In this document: positions 10,883 to 22,063 of the stretch, piece by piece
Layout of the letters: each line of letters opens with the position of its first letter
Position numbering within the stretch: the stretch's first letter is position 1
Assembly: GCF_033807575.1 (NCBI RefSeq)
Contig: NC_084725.1
Span: forward strand, 10,575,001-10,639,000
Reading direction: 5' to 3'
From: Cydia pomonella
Lineage: Eukaryota; Arthropoda; Insecta; Lepidoptera; Tortricidae
DNA length: 64,000 nucleotides
Translations under genes and position numbers: made by a program
The notes under the pieces: generated by a model
What the model saw: the letters and a program-made list of their open reading frames with translations, nothing else
What the model was told of the DNA's origin: nothing
The model's database searches: none

Positions 10883-11106
10883 GTTCAAGTTGGCCACCCC
10901 TGACATATATGTCAGGGGTGGCCAACTTGATTAGAACCAAAATCTCCTGTTTACTAACGAAACCCTGTGCGATCTACCAATTACATACTTCTTGAAACCT
11001 TAAATGAAACTGGTCTACGTATTTATATTTTTTGCCTTGCCACGATCGACTGGACTAACAGTCGCGATCGACCGGTCGATCGCGATCGACCTGTTGGCCA
11101 CCCCTG
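10883..11106. mobile_element. hAT-type MITE plus abutting inverted terminus
   Basis: The element proper runs 10,913-11,106, from CAGGGGTGGCCAAC to GTTGGCCACCCCTG, with flanks ATATATGT (10,905-10,912) and CTATATGT (11,107-11,114). Directly left of the flank lies a lone inverted copy of the same terminus (CAAGTTGGCCACCCCTG, ending 10,902), making a head-to-head palindrome across 10 bp. The interior includes several GATCGACC/GGTCGATC motifs. Confidence 0.7.
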
Positions 11107-11264
11107 CTATATGTAGTTGCTTATTTAAATATAAGTTGACATAGTTCTAAATATTTCAGTTTGACAGAAAAATAGTATATACTCTGCCAATACATAAGAC
11201 AGCCTCAGATCATATTGCTACCTAGGGCAGTTATTTATACTGTACTGTACTTTGTATATTGTAG

Positions 11265-11650
11265 TTGTCGATGGGCAAGTGATTTGCGTGTTCAGTGACT
11301 CAGCTGCGAAGTGGCAAAAACTGCTGGGATGCCTTCTAAACAAGTTTAGCAACACGGTCCCCTGTCGCAGGAAAAATAATTTACCTGTCCAGGATCTCTC
11401 CTGACAAGCGGCTTAGATGCGTTACAGGCTTGTATAGGACTTCTCTCCGGAGTCAGTGGGTAAGTAACTTGCCTGTCCAGTGACTCATGGCAAATAGCAA
11501 ACGAAGGTTCTGGAAACTTGTCAAAACACGGTTTAAAGGCCTGTCGCAAAGCAAGTAGCTTACCAGTCCAGTAACTCTCCTGGCCAGTAGCAAACGCAGC
11601 TCGAATGCGTTAGAGGCGTGTAGGAACACGGTCCGTTGTCTTCGAAAATT
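11265..11650. repeat. Imperfect tandem repeat, about 85-100 bp period
   Basis: The block ACCTGTCCAG or a close variant followed by TCTCCTG/GTGACTC recurs near 11,297, 11,384, 11,470 and 11,558. It is accompanied by GCAAACG, ATGCGTTA and AACACGGTCC motifs. This gives roughly four degenerate units. No function is evident. Confidence 0.55.
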
Positions 11651-11922
11651 ACTCGGTTATGCTCCGCGCGCCCTTAACTGCGGGCAACTCGTTCGTCATA
11701 TACTGGTGCACCTTTTAGGTCATTAATTTTGATTATAATCGATTTCTGTGGTCCATTCAAGGGTTTAACAAAAAGTGACACTTTGTTTGTTATCCCACAT
11801 GACAGTTAAACTTTTTAACATAATGTTAATGAAAACTTTGTAAAATAAATAAATATATAATAAGTTACAATTTCCAATATTTTAAGCCATAAGACACTTC
11901 GCTCCTCTAATGGTGCCGCATT

Positions 11923-12015
11923 GGCTGTTATAAAATGTTATATAACATCGTGTGATAGGGATAACATGATAGTATTGATAGTGTTTTTTATGTTCTCCCT
12001 GTGACACTATGTTAC
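11923..12015. mobile_element. Short hairpin MITE
   Basis: It is related to 1,490-1,582, sharing ATAACATGATAGT, GTATTGATAGTG and the CTGTTATA end. It is non-coding. Confidence 0.5.
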
Positions 12016-12150
12016 TTTCTACTGAAATGATGATTTCCCAATACAAACGTAGCTATAACTACAAAAAAATGTTCAATAACAAACCTACTCATAAGTAAAT
12101 TAAACCAGTAGTTTAAAAAAAACAAATCGCACTGTTTTATCGCATACGTA

Positions 12151-12370
12151 CAGTCAGCATCAAAAGTAGCGGATGAAACAACGCGCCAAAAGTATCTGAT
12201 ATTCCGTATAACTTTTCCAAATGTAGAAAATTTTCTAAAAATCGCGTTCGAAAATATATCTTTTACAGTCGTAGTTGTTCTATATTAAAGACATCGCTTT
12301 TTGTTAAGCTGTTACAGAATGGTAGATACTTATGCAGCGTTATTTTATCGGCTACTTTTGATGCTGACTG
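12151..12370. mobile_element. TA-flanked MITE, CAGTCAGCATCAAAAGTAGC family
   Basis: The ends CAGTCAGCATCAAAAGTAGC and GCTACTTTTGATGCTGACTG are perfect inverted 20-mers flanked by TA on both sides. This is the best-preserved copy of the family in the window. Confidence 0.85.
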
Positions 12371-12401
12371 TACAATATCAGCACTTTTACGCGATCATAT
12401 A

Positions 12402-13090
12402 ACTGTTAAGTGCACCCCAGCCGGCCGTTCCAATACGGCCTCTGTATCAAATCCTACATACATTGGTATTTTTGTATATGTTATTTTTTATGTCAGATGT
12501 TATTGGGGAAGTGCAAACAGTACCGGGCAATGCGGAGAAAATTATGTGATCGAATTGTGGTAAGTCGCACTCTCGCACTCTCTTGTCGAACGTGTAATAT
12601 CTAAAGCACATTTACCCGTTCTTATAACTGTTAGTGCACCCCAGCCGTCCGTTCCGACACGGCCTTCGGATCTTCGCGACACGTACACACACACACACGC
12701 GCGCGTGCACACATTGCGGGTGTATGTATTTTTCTTATAGGTACTTATGTTTTTTTTTTAACGTAATGGTAGGAGTAGACGTAAACACTGACTTTTATAA
12801 TTTATTTTTTATGTTAAAAATATTTTATTTGAATCGTGGCTGAATGCCGGATAGGTCTGTGCCTTCGACGCCTATAACCTGTCAACTACTTTCAACGAAT
12901 GTCAACATGAAGAACGAATGTTTGATATGTCAGCATAATTAAGAATTATTTTGCTTAAAATTTAGTTTTTTCTTCGCAAGTGTGATGAAAACATTGTGTG
13001 GTACCTCGGGGGGCAAGAAAATTGCAAACTCGTTTGCAAAATTTCACTTACCCCTCTCGTTGCACAGAGCCGACTTTTTTGTATTTTATA
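12402..13090. repeat. Unclassified dispersed repeat
   Basis: TGCACCCCAGCC followed by a GCCGTTCC-like block occurs at 12,412 and again at 12,632. The part 12,834-13,075 is paralogous to 33,001-33,845 (TCGTGGCTGAATG, GAACGAATGTTTGATATGTC, TCTTCGCAAGTGTGATGAAA). At the position of the TTAA at 12,939-12,942, the other copy carries a 433-bp MITE, so this copy is the empty site. Confidence 0.6.
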
Positions 13091-13330
13091 ACGCGAATCT
13101 TACTAAAAACTAGTTTTTACTGAAACTATTTCTTCACAATTAGCCAAACCTATTTCTCACTAAGGCACTTTGCAAAAACTAGTTGCCTGAAAAAAAAAAC
13201 AATTAAAACAAATGTTTACCAAGACGTTTCCGAAAACTAGTTTTTACTGGTGACAACGCGTTTTCATCTAGGCGTTATCGAAAACTAATTTTAACTTAGG
13301 AGATCGGGTTTTCATTAAGTAAAGTAGGTT
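13091..13330. repeat. Short interspersed GAAAACTAGTTTTTACTG motifs
   Basis: Several near-palindromic AAAACTAGTTTTTACT-type motifs recur at 40-100 bp spacing. Related AAAACGCGTTTTCACT motifs appear near 56,255-56,330. It may be an eroded foldback element. Confidence 0.4.
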
Positions 13331-14011
13331 TTTACGTTATTGTGGAAATCCATAACAATTAAATAAATTAAAACAATAACATTCCACGATATAACAAAGA
13401 AGTATCACGAAATAGAAAAGCAATGCTATTGTTTTTGACATATGAGTTTAACGTTTGTGGAATATTTTCTGCCCTAAACATTATACCTGTCTAAGGAAAT
13501 GTTTTCAAAACGTTTCCTCCTTTGTTCCTAGATATCTCTCTTTCAAAAGGAAAACGCAGTTTACACATTTGTAATAACTGTACGTACGTCTTAGCACAGG
13601 ATTGCACGAATGATATTTTCTATTTAAAAGAACGTCGTTGGAAATAGATATCTTTTATGTTTCGTATGGAATATAAATTTTAATATTTTCTCCACTGAGA
13701 TCATCTTTAAATCTAGTTTTGCAGTTATTGCAGTTTGGAGTGAAATTGGATTACTTTGGCAATTTAAATTAAGCTAGTTCCAAAAATAGGAGCAATTTTC
13801 TTAGAACACGTAATTTAATATTGTTTCTCTTATCTTCTTTTCAGTAAGTACATTATTAAAATGTACAAGTGATTGTTTTTCAAAGAAATGTATCTTTTTA
13901 ATGTTTAAGTTTGTTTATGATTAAAGTTATGATTTGAAATTTAATAGCCGTACAAAAATATTAATTTGACTCAAATTGTCATTCACATTGTTTTTGTTTT
14001 TTGCCTAATTG
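13331..14011. other. No feature recognised
   Basis: AT-rich sequence with no supported feature. Confidence 0.4.
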
Positions 14012-14090
14012 TTAGACTGTGCAAGCGTTATTTTAAATTAAAAAAATTCTATTAAATATATAACTTTTAAATAACACTTGCACAGTCTAG
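14012..14090. mobile_element. Short hairpin MITE
   Basis: TTAGACTGTGCAAGCGTTAT pairs with ATAACACTTGCACAGTCTA across a 30-bp AT-only loop. No larger structure was seen. Confidence 0.55.
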
Positions 14091-14353
14091 GCTATCAAAA
14101 TCGCTGCCAACTTAGCTTGGTCTAACCCTCTCTAACTTGCAATATTTGTATGAAATCGATGTCCAATGTTCGGGTTAAATCTTGGAAGGTAAAATATACT
14201 TCCCATTATTTGACTAAGCTGAAACTTCACATAAACATGTAAGTTGGATGGCAATCCAATATTATGGTACCATCGAGCTGATCTGATGATGGATACAGGA
14301 GGTGTCTATAGGATCCGTGTGATAAAACAACGCAACCTAATAGTGTATGGGTT

Positions 14354-14505
14354 TTTTTTATACTACGTCGGTGGCAAACAAGCATGCGGCCCGAGAAGTT
14401 ACATGCGCGATGCCGACCCAAACCCCCTCACGCCCCTCGTTGAGCTCTGGCAACCTTACTCACCGGCAGGAACACAACACTATGAGTAGGGTCTAGTGTT
14501 ATGGG
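14354..14505 (-). mobile_element. LINE 3' end fragment
   Basis: This is the inverse of 985-1,170, including TATACTACGTCGGTGGCAAA and the GAGCTCTGGCAACCTTACTC block shared with the first kilobase. An internal part of the family's 3' block is deleted. Confidence 0.6.
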
Positions 14506-14569
14506 TTTGTTAGAAATGTCATGATGAGTATTAGCTGCCCGTGGAAAGAAAAGTTCAGTTAGCGATAAA

Positions 14570-14800
14570 AAACTTGTCATCATCATGAACTTAAGAGTTA
14601 TTCTCTTGTCGGTGAAATATCTTCCAGCTTTTCCTATCTTGCGCCAACTCTTAGACTTTTTCATACCACACGAAACCTACTTTTTCTTTCGCTTGGTCTA
14701 AACTGCGTCTAGGTTTTCCTTTACCTCGATTGCGTCTATCCGCCCCTCCAGGATAGTTTTAAGGAAGTGCTCGTGTCGTATTAAATGTCCAATCATTCAA
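14570..14800 (-). pseudogene. Degenerate RTE/CR1-type LINE ORF end
   Basis: The minus strand reads RNRGKGKPRRSLDQAKEKVG, then ELAQDRKSWKIFHRQE with stops between. This corresponds to the GRGRPR...YLDQ...ELAQDRxxWR ending found in LINE polymerases. GATGATGAC repeats form the tail. Confidence 0.6.
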
Positions 14801-15277
14801 AAGCTTGTATGTATAAAAAAAATTGATGTAGTTTAACTAGTATTTTTCTAAAATATATTTCGTTAAACATCCACGAGGATGTTCATTAATAACAAACCGA
14901 AAAAATTGTTAGTCTGTCTGCTTGAAATAACACAAATTAAAATATTTTCATAAAATATAGAGTTCTTCATTAATTGTTAGGTACTCATATATTCGTCTGT
15001 TAAGTTCTTGAATGCTTCTGTTTGCGAATTGGCAAAAGTATATTACCAATTGTAACGGCGCTCGTCAAATCGAAGCCTAACGAGGAAGGTGGCTGCCAAA
15101 TTTGGCATTTAAAAGTATAATCTGGCGGTGCCGCAGAGAAAATCAGCGGAGTCTCTAGAGCAAAGGAAGGTTTTATTTCTGGAAATATTACAAGCCATCT
15201 TCGCATTATTTCACGATCGCACTCTAAGACCTAAAAAAACATGCTGCAAACGCAAAGCTTGTTAAAATTATTAACTT

Positions 15278-15524
15278 TTTTTTATAGGGACATTCTTACA
15301 CAAATTGATTAAGTGTCACGGTAAGCCAAGAAGACTTGTGTTGTAGGTACTCAGATAACGACAATTATAATATACAAATACTTAAATACATAGAAAATAT
15401 CCATGACTCAGGAACAAATATCTGTGCTCATCACACAAATAAATGCCCTTACTGGGATTCGAACCCGGGACCATCGGCTTCATAGGCAGGGTCACTACCC
15501 ACTAGGCCAGACCGGTCGTCTAAC
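15278..15524 (-). mobile_element. tRNA-derived SINE, nearly complete
   Basis: Reading minus, the tRNA-like head has GGCCTAGTGGGTAGTGACCC (A box) and GGTCCCGGGTTCGAATCCC (B box). The body ATTTGTTCCTGAGTCATGGA and the tail GACACTTAATCAATTTGTGT follow. A pair copy is at 31,905-32,160. Confidence 0.8.
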
Positions 15525-15590
15525 ATACACATAACATATGTACGTATACGTAGCTTAACCGGACTTTATCAAAACTCACAGTCACTTACA

Positions 15591-15928
15591 CTTTATAAAA
15601 CAAAGTCTATATGTATGTTCGCGATATACTTTAAAACTACTGAACGGATTTTCATGCGGTTTTCACCAGTAATAGAGTGATTCTTGAGGAAAGTTTAGGT
15701 GTATACCTAATTTGTTAAAGTTCTACCCGTGAGAAGCCAGGACGGGTCCAAGGGCGTAGGCAGCCTGTACTAGGGGGGCGCAATTTGATATCGCCGACGG
15801 CCTAGGAGGAAGCAGGGGCCGCAGAGGGGCAAACATTGTATGTAAAATTTGAGCTCCAGGGGTGGGGAGCAGCTGCCCCCTCCCCCCCCCCTGCCTGTAC
15901 CTGCCTACACCCATGGACGGGTCGCTAG
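15591..15928 (+). mobile_element. Helitron-like element 3' part with nested MITE
   Basis: The outer sequence shows the AAACTACTGAACGGATTTTC block and, once the nested element is set aside, an end reading CCGTGAGAAGCCAGGACGGG followed by TCGCTAG|T. Ending in CTAG before a T is the Helitron rule (CTRR, insertion into AT). The 5' end is uncertain. Confidence 0.6.
15749..15915. mobile_element. hAT-type MITE inside Helitron end
   Basis: The ends CAAGGGCGTAGGCAG and CTGCCTACACCCATG are flanked by a perfect 8-bp duplication GACGGGTC (15,741-15,748 and 15,916-15,923). The G/C-run content (a run of nine C near 15,890) is unlike the surroundings. Confidence 0.85.
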
Positions 15929-15954
15929 TATAAAAATAAAACTATTTTGGTTAA

Positions 15955-16065
15955 ACTAATCTGTGGCAGCCAATGAATGGCAAAACAATAGCAGTGAGGG
16001 TCCGGGATCGAATCTGCGATATTCGGCGCCCGTCCGATAACTATCCGCGCAAAAAACTAACTTCT
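15955..16065 (-). mobile_element. tRNA-like SINE scrap
   Basis: On the minus strand AGATTCGATCCCGGACCCTC looks like a tRNA B box, with a possible degenerate A box upstream. It is too eroded to classify. Confidence 0.35.
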
Positions 16066-16084
16066 ACCGGCTATGTGCGTTGTG

Positions 16085-16600
16085 CTAGCAAGGCCGGTAG
16101 CGATGATAAATAAATATATATTATGGGACAATTTGACACAGATCCACCTACTCCCACAGTAAGCTCAATAGGGCGTGTGGGTACTACAATATACATGTAA
16201 TATAGTATATATATAATATCTAATTTAAATAATAAATAATAATACGACATTGATAGAAAATCGACTAAGTCACATAATAAGCTCAATAAGTCTCTTGTTT
16301 TAATAACAAAACTGCCGTGAAACACAGACATATTAAATATATTACGAACGGGTCACTCACGTATTTTAAGTCGAAAACGCTCGACATGTTTCACTCCGTA
16401 TCGAGGATTGTCGTCAGGAGCTTGCGTTGACGGACCGGCGCAGACTGTGGGCCGCAGCCCAAGCAAGCAAGGCTTGTGTTGTAGGTGTGTATATATAGTA
16501 ATATGTATCAATATATATGTGATATATACACAAATAAATGCCCGGCTTACCATGATTCGTACCGGGGAGCTCCTGCTTCGTAAACAGGGTCACTACCGAC
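16085..16600 (-). mobile_element. Rearranged SINE remnants
   Basis: Blocks of the common SINE are present but separated. The tail (CCCACAGTAAGCTCAATAGG) is at 16,155. A second tail-like GCAAGGCTTGTGTTGTAGG is at 16,466. The head, with an eroded B box (GATTCGTACCGGGGAGCTCC) and AAACAGGGTCACTACCGACC, is at 16,552-16,600. There may be two nested copies. Confidence 0.5.
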
Positions 16601-17637
16601 CAGAAGATAAAATATTAAATTAAATAGAAGTTACTTTGTGTAATCACTTGTTCCATTAGTAACACATACGAACAATTCCCCCTGGTTTATGGTGATACAA
16701 GTTTTTTTACTTTTAACTAACCAGTCATTTTATTCAACCTTATTCCACGTGTTCATACGTGACGCGGCTTGAGGTTGAACCTCACATAGAATTGCACTTC
16801 ATATGAGTCCAAGAATTCAGGCAATTTATGGAGGAGACGTTTTTGATTGGATCTATCCGATATAAGTACCAGATCATTGATTGAATTTCCTTTTAAAGTC
16901 CAATCATACTTTGATAGGATAAAATTTAAATAAAAGTTGATGAGTTGATTTCTCATTCAACACATCCGTTGTTGGCAAATCGGGCTTAACTTTACGTTTA
17001 CTTTCTTCCAAAATTATGATTGTTATAAGCACTCAGTTCGTTGCTATGAAAATTGTTTGAGTTTCATTAAACTCATCAAAGATCCGGCTAAGACAACGCA
17101 CATTACAGATCGGGAGGTCACACAGAAAAACCACGGATCACGCCCTGAATAATTCATTAAGGCTCAAGAGGCGATGACGGGAAAAAGAATGTTAATAGAG
17201 ACCTAGATAGCCGCGGGACCTGCTAGCTTAACGCAAACGATTACATTTTAATAATGACTATATTGTGTGGGTTTTTATTTTCATATATATGCAGTGTATT
17301 TTCCGCTCACACTATAGAAGTTCATTACATTATTGTTATTTTACGGAAAAATATACAATAAATACCTAACTGAAAAGGAATCGATGAATTAAATATTATC
17401 ATTGTTTCACTAAAAAGATTTCTTCTTTTTCAGTAAGCAGTTTTTTAACGTTTTAAATAATAAATCGGGCAAAAAATTAGCGTAGGTCTTAAAGAATTTT
17501 GGAGCCAGATTTTTCAGCCCTAATTAATCTTACAAATGTCTTAATAAAACTTTAATTAAAATTAGGTAAGCTAGATAGACATTTCATTTTATAATGTAGG
17601 TCGAGTTCCTCATATAATAATTAGGTTTTTTATGATT
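16601..17637. other. No feature recognised
   Basis: AT-rich, about 1 kb. Short ORFs only, none with a recognisable protein family. Confidence 0.4.
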
Positions 17638-17815
17638 TAGGAGGCAAACGACTAGACGAATCGCTTGATGGTAAGAGATTACCGTCGCACATGGACACCC
17701 GCAACACCAGAGGGGTTGCAAGTACGTTACCGGATTTAAGATAGGAGTCCGCTCTTTTCTTGAAGGTCGTATCGGTCCGGAAACACCGGCGACAGTTCAT
17801 CCCGAGGCTTCTAAT
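17638..17815 (-). mobile_element. LINE 3' end fragment
   Basis: Diverged copy of the end of the LINE at 2,141-2,757 (GAGGCAAACGACTAGACGAA, GACACCCGCAACACCAGAGG, CGCTCTTTTCTTGAAGG). Confidence 0.7.
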
Positions 17816-17856
17816 TAAAAGTATTAGAATGAGAAACAGCATATTTTTCATGTATA

Positions 17857-18317
17857 CAGGGCGTCCCAAGACTATGGGACATCAAGGGAAAGTACCTTAA
17901 ATATCGTAGATAGGATATTTTGCTGAAAGAAGACTTTACGTTATTTTTATAAGTCAGTAATTCTGCATTTAAAGATTTTCTATGAATCACTTGCTTCATA
18001 TGGAAATCGAACCGACTTAATAATTTTCTTGAAAGACTCAAACATTTTACGTTGTTCATTTCTTTTAAAATACTATGTTACTTAAGAAGAATTATTATTT
18101 TTTGTCCATTCTTTCGATTGGCATCATAAAAATAGGGGTGTTTTTTTTCACAGTTAAGTCGGTTCGATTCCCAGAGGAAGGAAGTAATTCTTAGAAAATC
18201 TTTAAATGCAGAATTACTGACTTTTGAAAATAACATAAAGTCTTCTTTCAGCAAAATATCCTATCTACGATATTTAAGGTACTTTCCCTTGATGTCCCGT
18301 AGTCTTGGGACGCCCTG
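17857..18317. mobile_element. Long foldback MITE with TA flanks
   Basis: The arms of about 150 bp start CAGGGCGTCCCAAGACTA and end TAGTCTTGGGACGCCCTG, and remain alignable deep inside (AATATCGTAGATAGGATATT appears on both arms). TA lies at each boundary (17,855-17,856 and 18,318-18,319). Related GGGACACCCTGTATA ends occur near 47,420 and a similar one near 55,440. Confidence 0.75.
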
Positions 18318-18679
18318 TATATATATGTTTTAATTCTATGTAAATAAAACACATTATTTCACTTTTTTTCAACAATTTTTAAATATCGAGTAAGCTTGTC
18401 TTCATCACCATATTGTAAAAAATCGTAGAACCTTACCAGATTTCCCCAAAATATCAGAGACACATTAACAAAAGGGACCTTTCACCGCCCTTTGCAGTAG
18501 TTTATGAACTGGCCCACATTGGGTAGAATATGGCAAAATGCCACTCCTCGAGCGAAGGGCACCCTTGTCCTGAATGGATATTAAAAAGGGCGCTAATGTC
18601 AACGAGCGCGGAAAGGAAAATTTGATATGGCATTTTTGGTCATCTGAATTTATTCATGCTAAGTTACATAGGTACCTAT
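18318..18679. other. No feature recognised
   Basis: Unassigned sequence between two MITEs. Confidence 0.35.
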
Positions 18680-18823
18680 CAGTGGCGGATCGTTCAAAGA
18701 ACTCGATTCCCACCGGCTTTTCTAATGTCAGTCCGTTGATTACTGTCACAATCGGTTCATGGCGAAAAGGAAAGCAAAATTAGCTCCGGGTTCCCTACGA
18801 ATATTTGTGACGCGCCGCCACTG
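18680..18823. mobile_element. hAT-type MITE with 8-bp target duplication
   Basis: The ends CAGTGGCGGATC and GCGCCGCCACTG are flanked by GTACCTAT (18,672-18,679) and GTAACTAT (18,824-18,831), one mismatch in eight. Confidence 0.75.
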
Positions 18824-18966
18824 GTAACTATACGAGAATATGCACTTCACAGGACAACCTTATTAGGGCATACCAGAAAATCTAGAACTTAACTCAAAAA
18901 TATCTTCATAATATTCCTTCTGGATGAGATGGCACATAAAGAAGAAGATGCACTAAGCAAGTGGTA

Positions 18967-19101
18967 CAGTCCGCATCAATAGTAGCGGATGAAATAACGC
19001 GCCAAAAGTATTTGACCTCTCAGATAACTTTTTGTTAAGCTGTTACAGAATGATAGAAACTTATGAAGCGTTATTTGATCCGTTACTTTTGATGCTGACT
19101 G
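18967..19101. mobile_element. Deleted TA-flanked MITE, CAGTCAGCATC family
   Basis: Same ends as 12,151-12,370 with TA on both sides, but about 85 bp of the middle are missing. Confidence 0.8.
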
Positions 19102-19670
19102 TACGATATGGAACAAACACTATCGTTAATGATAGATATTATTATTATTATATTTCAATCACTACATTGTTTGTAATGTCAGTCTTACTGTTTCGAATGA
19201 GATAGAAGGCTTAACTCGACGTAACGACTTACCGATTAATACCACTCTGTCAAATAAATAAGTTTTTTATATGCAAAAAGCCAAAAGTATGGGGACCTCC
19301 AAACGTCACCGACAATCGCATGCGATTTGTGTTACATGTAGCATTTTTTCGATCGACTGAATTCGTTTCACATACTTATACGTCGTTTTAGTTAGCCTTA
19401 AAAAAGGGGTAAACAATCTTGATATGTATTTTTATTGTAAACGATTTAAAAAAGTAACTATTACTTATGAAAACAAAAGAATGTTAATGATCATACGTAT
19501 ATATGCTATATATTATAATTGTTACATATTAGCTGTGACTTATTTTTCAAAAGTGTTTTTCAATAAAAAAACACGTCGAAATCGCTTACCTTCTTTCTAA
19601 TGCAAAAATAAAAACGGAGTGTAGCCGGCAATCAATTGAAAGATATTTGGTGCAAGTTCTGTAGAAGCCT
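19102..19670. other. No feature recognised
   Basis: AT-rich; nothing supported. Confidence 0.35.
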
Positions 19671-20205
19671 TAAAGGGGTCCTGACCTACTGATAATTCGG
19701 TTCTTGTCTGTTTGTCTGATTTAATTTCATGTCTTTTAATTATTTATATAAGAATTCAAGTCTTGGAGACCCTTTACATCTCTAAGGATAATTAATTGTT
19801 TTTTTATATATTTTATTATCTATGACACTTACAAACTTACACAACTCTAAAGAATTTTAGTATTTCTTGCGGTTTTATTTTTAATATTTTTTTTTTGTAA
19901 TTTGATATTTAGAGACAGTATACATTTCTAATAAAGAATATATTACTTCATCGATTCCATATTTGTAATTGTATTTTGTAATATTTATTGTATGTAAAAA
20001 TTTGATGATGATGATCCTTCCGTCCGATTTCGACCATGGCGACCACTTCGACTCCTAGTTAGCTCGGCGCTCATGCGCCCGAAGATGGCTGACATAGCCG
20101 ATCTTCGAGGTGAACCCCCGCGCACATTGAGGGCACGTAAAAATTTACATGGTAAAGTGCCCCTGTGGCCTAATTGCTGAATAAATGTTTGATGTTTGAT
20201 GACAG
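19671..20205 (+). mobile_element. LINE 3' untranslated region
   Basis: It aligns with the inverse of 37,612-37,965 over the GAGACCCTTTACATCTCTAA, TAAAGAATTTTAG and TTAGAGACxGT blocks. Both end at AAGTGCCCCTxTGGCCTA, followed by TGAATAAxTGTTTGATG/TTGTTG. Relative to that copy, about 140 bp with CGACCATGGCGACCACTTCG are extra near 20,030-20,150. No coding sequence remains. Confidence 0.65.
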
Positions 20206-21202
20206 CTAAACTGATACTTCCGATGTCAAAATGAATATCCTTATAAATACTTTCTCACATCCATGTCGGGCTACCTTTCGGCGCCACCGTAATAAACCGT
20301 CACAAAAGCGTATAAAGGGTTTTATTCCTTAATTACCTTTTATTATGTCAAACTGCACGCAATTCATTATAATTCACTTAAAAAAGTTAAAGGAAATAAT
20401 GCACAATAAATTGGATCAATGTCAATAGCAAAGTTAAGCCAGATATTTTTTTTAAATGTCAATGTAAATCAAAATTTAGAAGTATGAAATTTTTCTTTGT
20501 TCATGTTGTTATTGTGTACAAAAATCTGAAAAAAGTGAGATCAATACACTGTACAGCGAAAAATACACTATAAACATTTTTTTACAATTTGCTATAATAA
20601 AAATAGAGGGAGAGAAAATAACGAAAATAGGAGAATATTATTCATTTAAATTGTTTTTATACTTGCGACTCGCATAATCTTAAAAGGAAAAAATAGTCTC
20701 GAGACGGTTTTTGTAATTTAAAATAAAGAAAGATACATTTTTATGAGTTAAAACCCGTGGTATAAAAATAAAACAAGTAATATTACAAGTAAATTTTAAT
20801 ACTAACTATTTGTACTTGTATTTCTTTGACTCAAAGGAATACTTGATATTACTTAAACACTTCCCCAGATTAGTACAAATATAATCGAATCGGGAATTCT
20901 TTTGACTTAATAAATTGAGTTTATGTATTCTACTGTAAATACTTTATAATCTTGCAGAATGAAAATGTTAGGAAATTTTATAATAATATTAATTTACTAC
21001 TAGTTTTTAAAAATAGATCAGAATGGATTTTATTGTGATGGCTTCTGTAGCCAAAGAGTGCTAGTAAATAATGTTATTTTTTCTTATAGATCTATTTTTA
21101 AGACAAAAAAATTGTTTTCCAAAATAAATTGTGGCAAATATTGACTATGATATATCTGACCATATTCTGACGGATTCATATGTAGATAATATACATATCT
21201 AC
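20206..21202. other. No feature recognised
   Basis: About 1 kb of AT-rich sequence; no ORF, RNA gene or repeat boundary that I can support. Confidence 0.4.
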
Positions 21203-21421
21203 TAAAAAAAACCAGACAAGTGCGAGTCGGACTCGCACACCGAGGGTTCCGTACTTTTTAGTATTTGTTGTTATAGCGGCAACAGAAATACATCATCTGT
21301 GAAAATTTCAACGGTTCATGAGATACAGCCTGGTGACAGACGAACGGACGGAAGGACGAACGGACGGACGGACAGCGGAGTCTTAGTAATAGGGTCCCGT
21401 TTTGGTACGGAACCCTAAAAA
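21203..21421. mobile_element. AGGGTTCCGTAC repeat (non-autonomous DNA element)
   Basis: Close copy of 10,049-10,265. It lacks the CTGTCTAGCTATCA segment and has more GACGGAC-type units. Confidence 0.6.
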
Positions 21422-22059
21422 TACTACTTGACACCAATCGCAAAAAATACAGGTTCAAATCCCAAAACATCTGATTAACGAACGCGTCACTTTTTCGCAT
21501 TTTCGCGTTTAATATGATCTACATATTTTCCTCTTAAAGTATCATACGTCAACACAACTCTGTATAACTCGTATCAACACAATATCACTAAAGACTAAAA
21601 TACATACTCAAACAGCGGAAATTCGCTACCGAAACCCCGGAATAATTTTAATAAATGAGACATGTTTGCCCAAATCCTACTTAGTAGGGAGAAATGAATT
21701 TTCCATTCCGCTGAACATTTTCGCAGAAAATTCTAACAACAAATATATTTCGCTTGTTGACTCAAACCAACACAAAGAAAAATCGTTTAGAAACTACAGA
21801 ACGAATGCCATATTGTTTTTTTTTTATTATTACTTTTTTATAACACTCTTCCCTAGAGCAAGTAGAAGGTGCTACCAACATTATAATATTGTTGAAATAC
21901 TAAATTAAGAATCAAACGCTCTAACTCTAAACCGCTTTCCTATCGATGTAATTGAAATCATAAACCTAATAATATAAAAGCTATTGATAAAAGCACTGAT
22001 TTATATAAATGTAAAAAGACTAAGTAACATATAAAAATATTTATTTGTAACTCAATAAC
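21422..22059. other. No feature recognised
   Basis: Nothing supported; short ORFs are frame accidents in AT-rich DNA. Confidence 0.35.
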
Positions 22060-22063
22060 TTAA

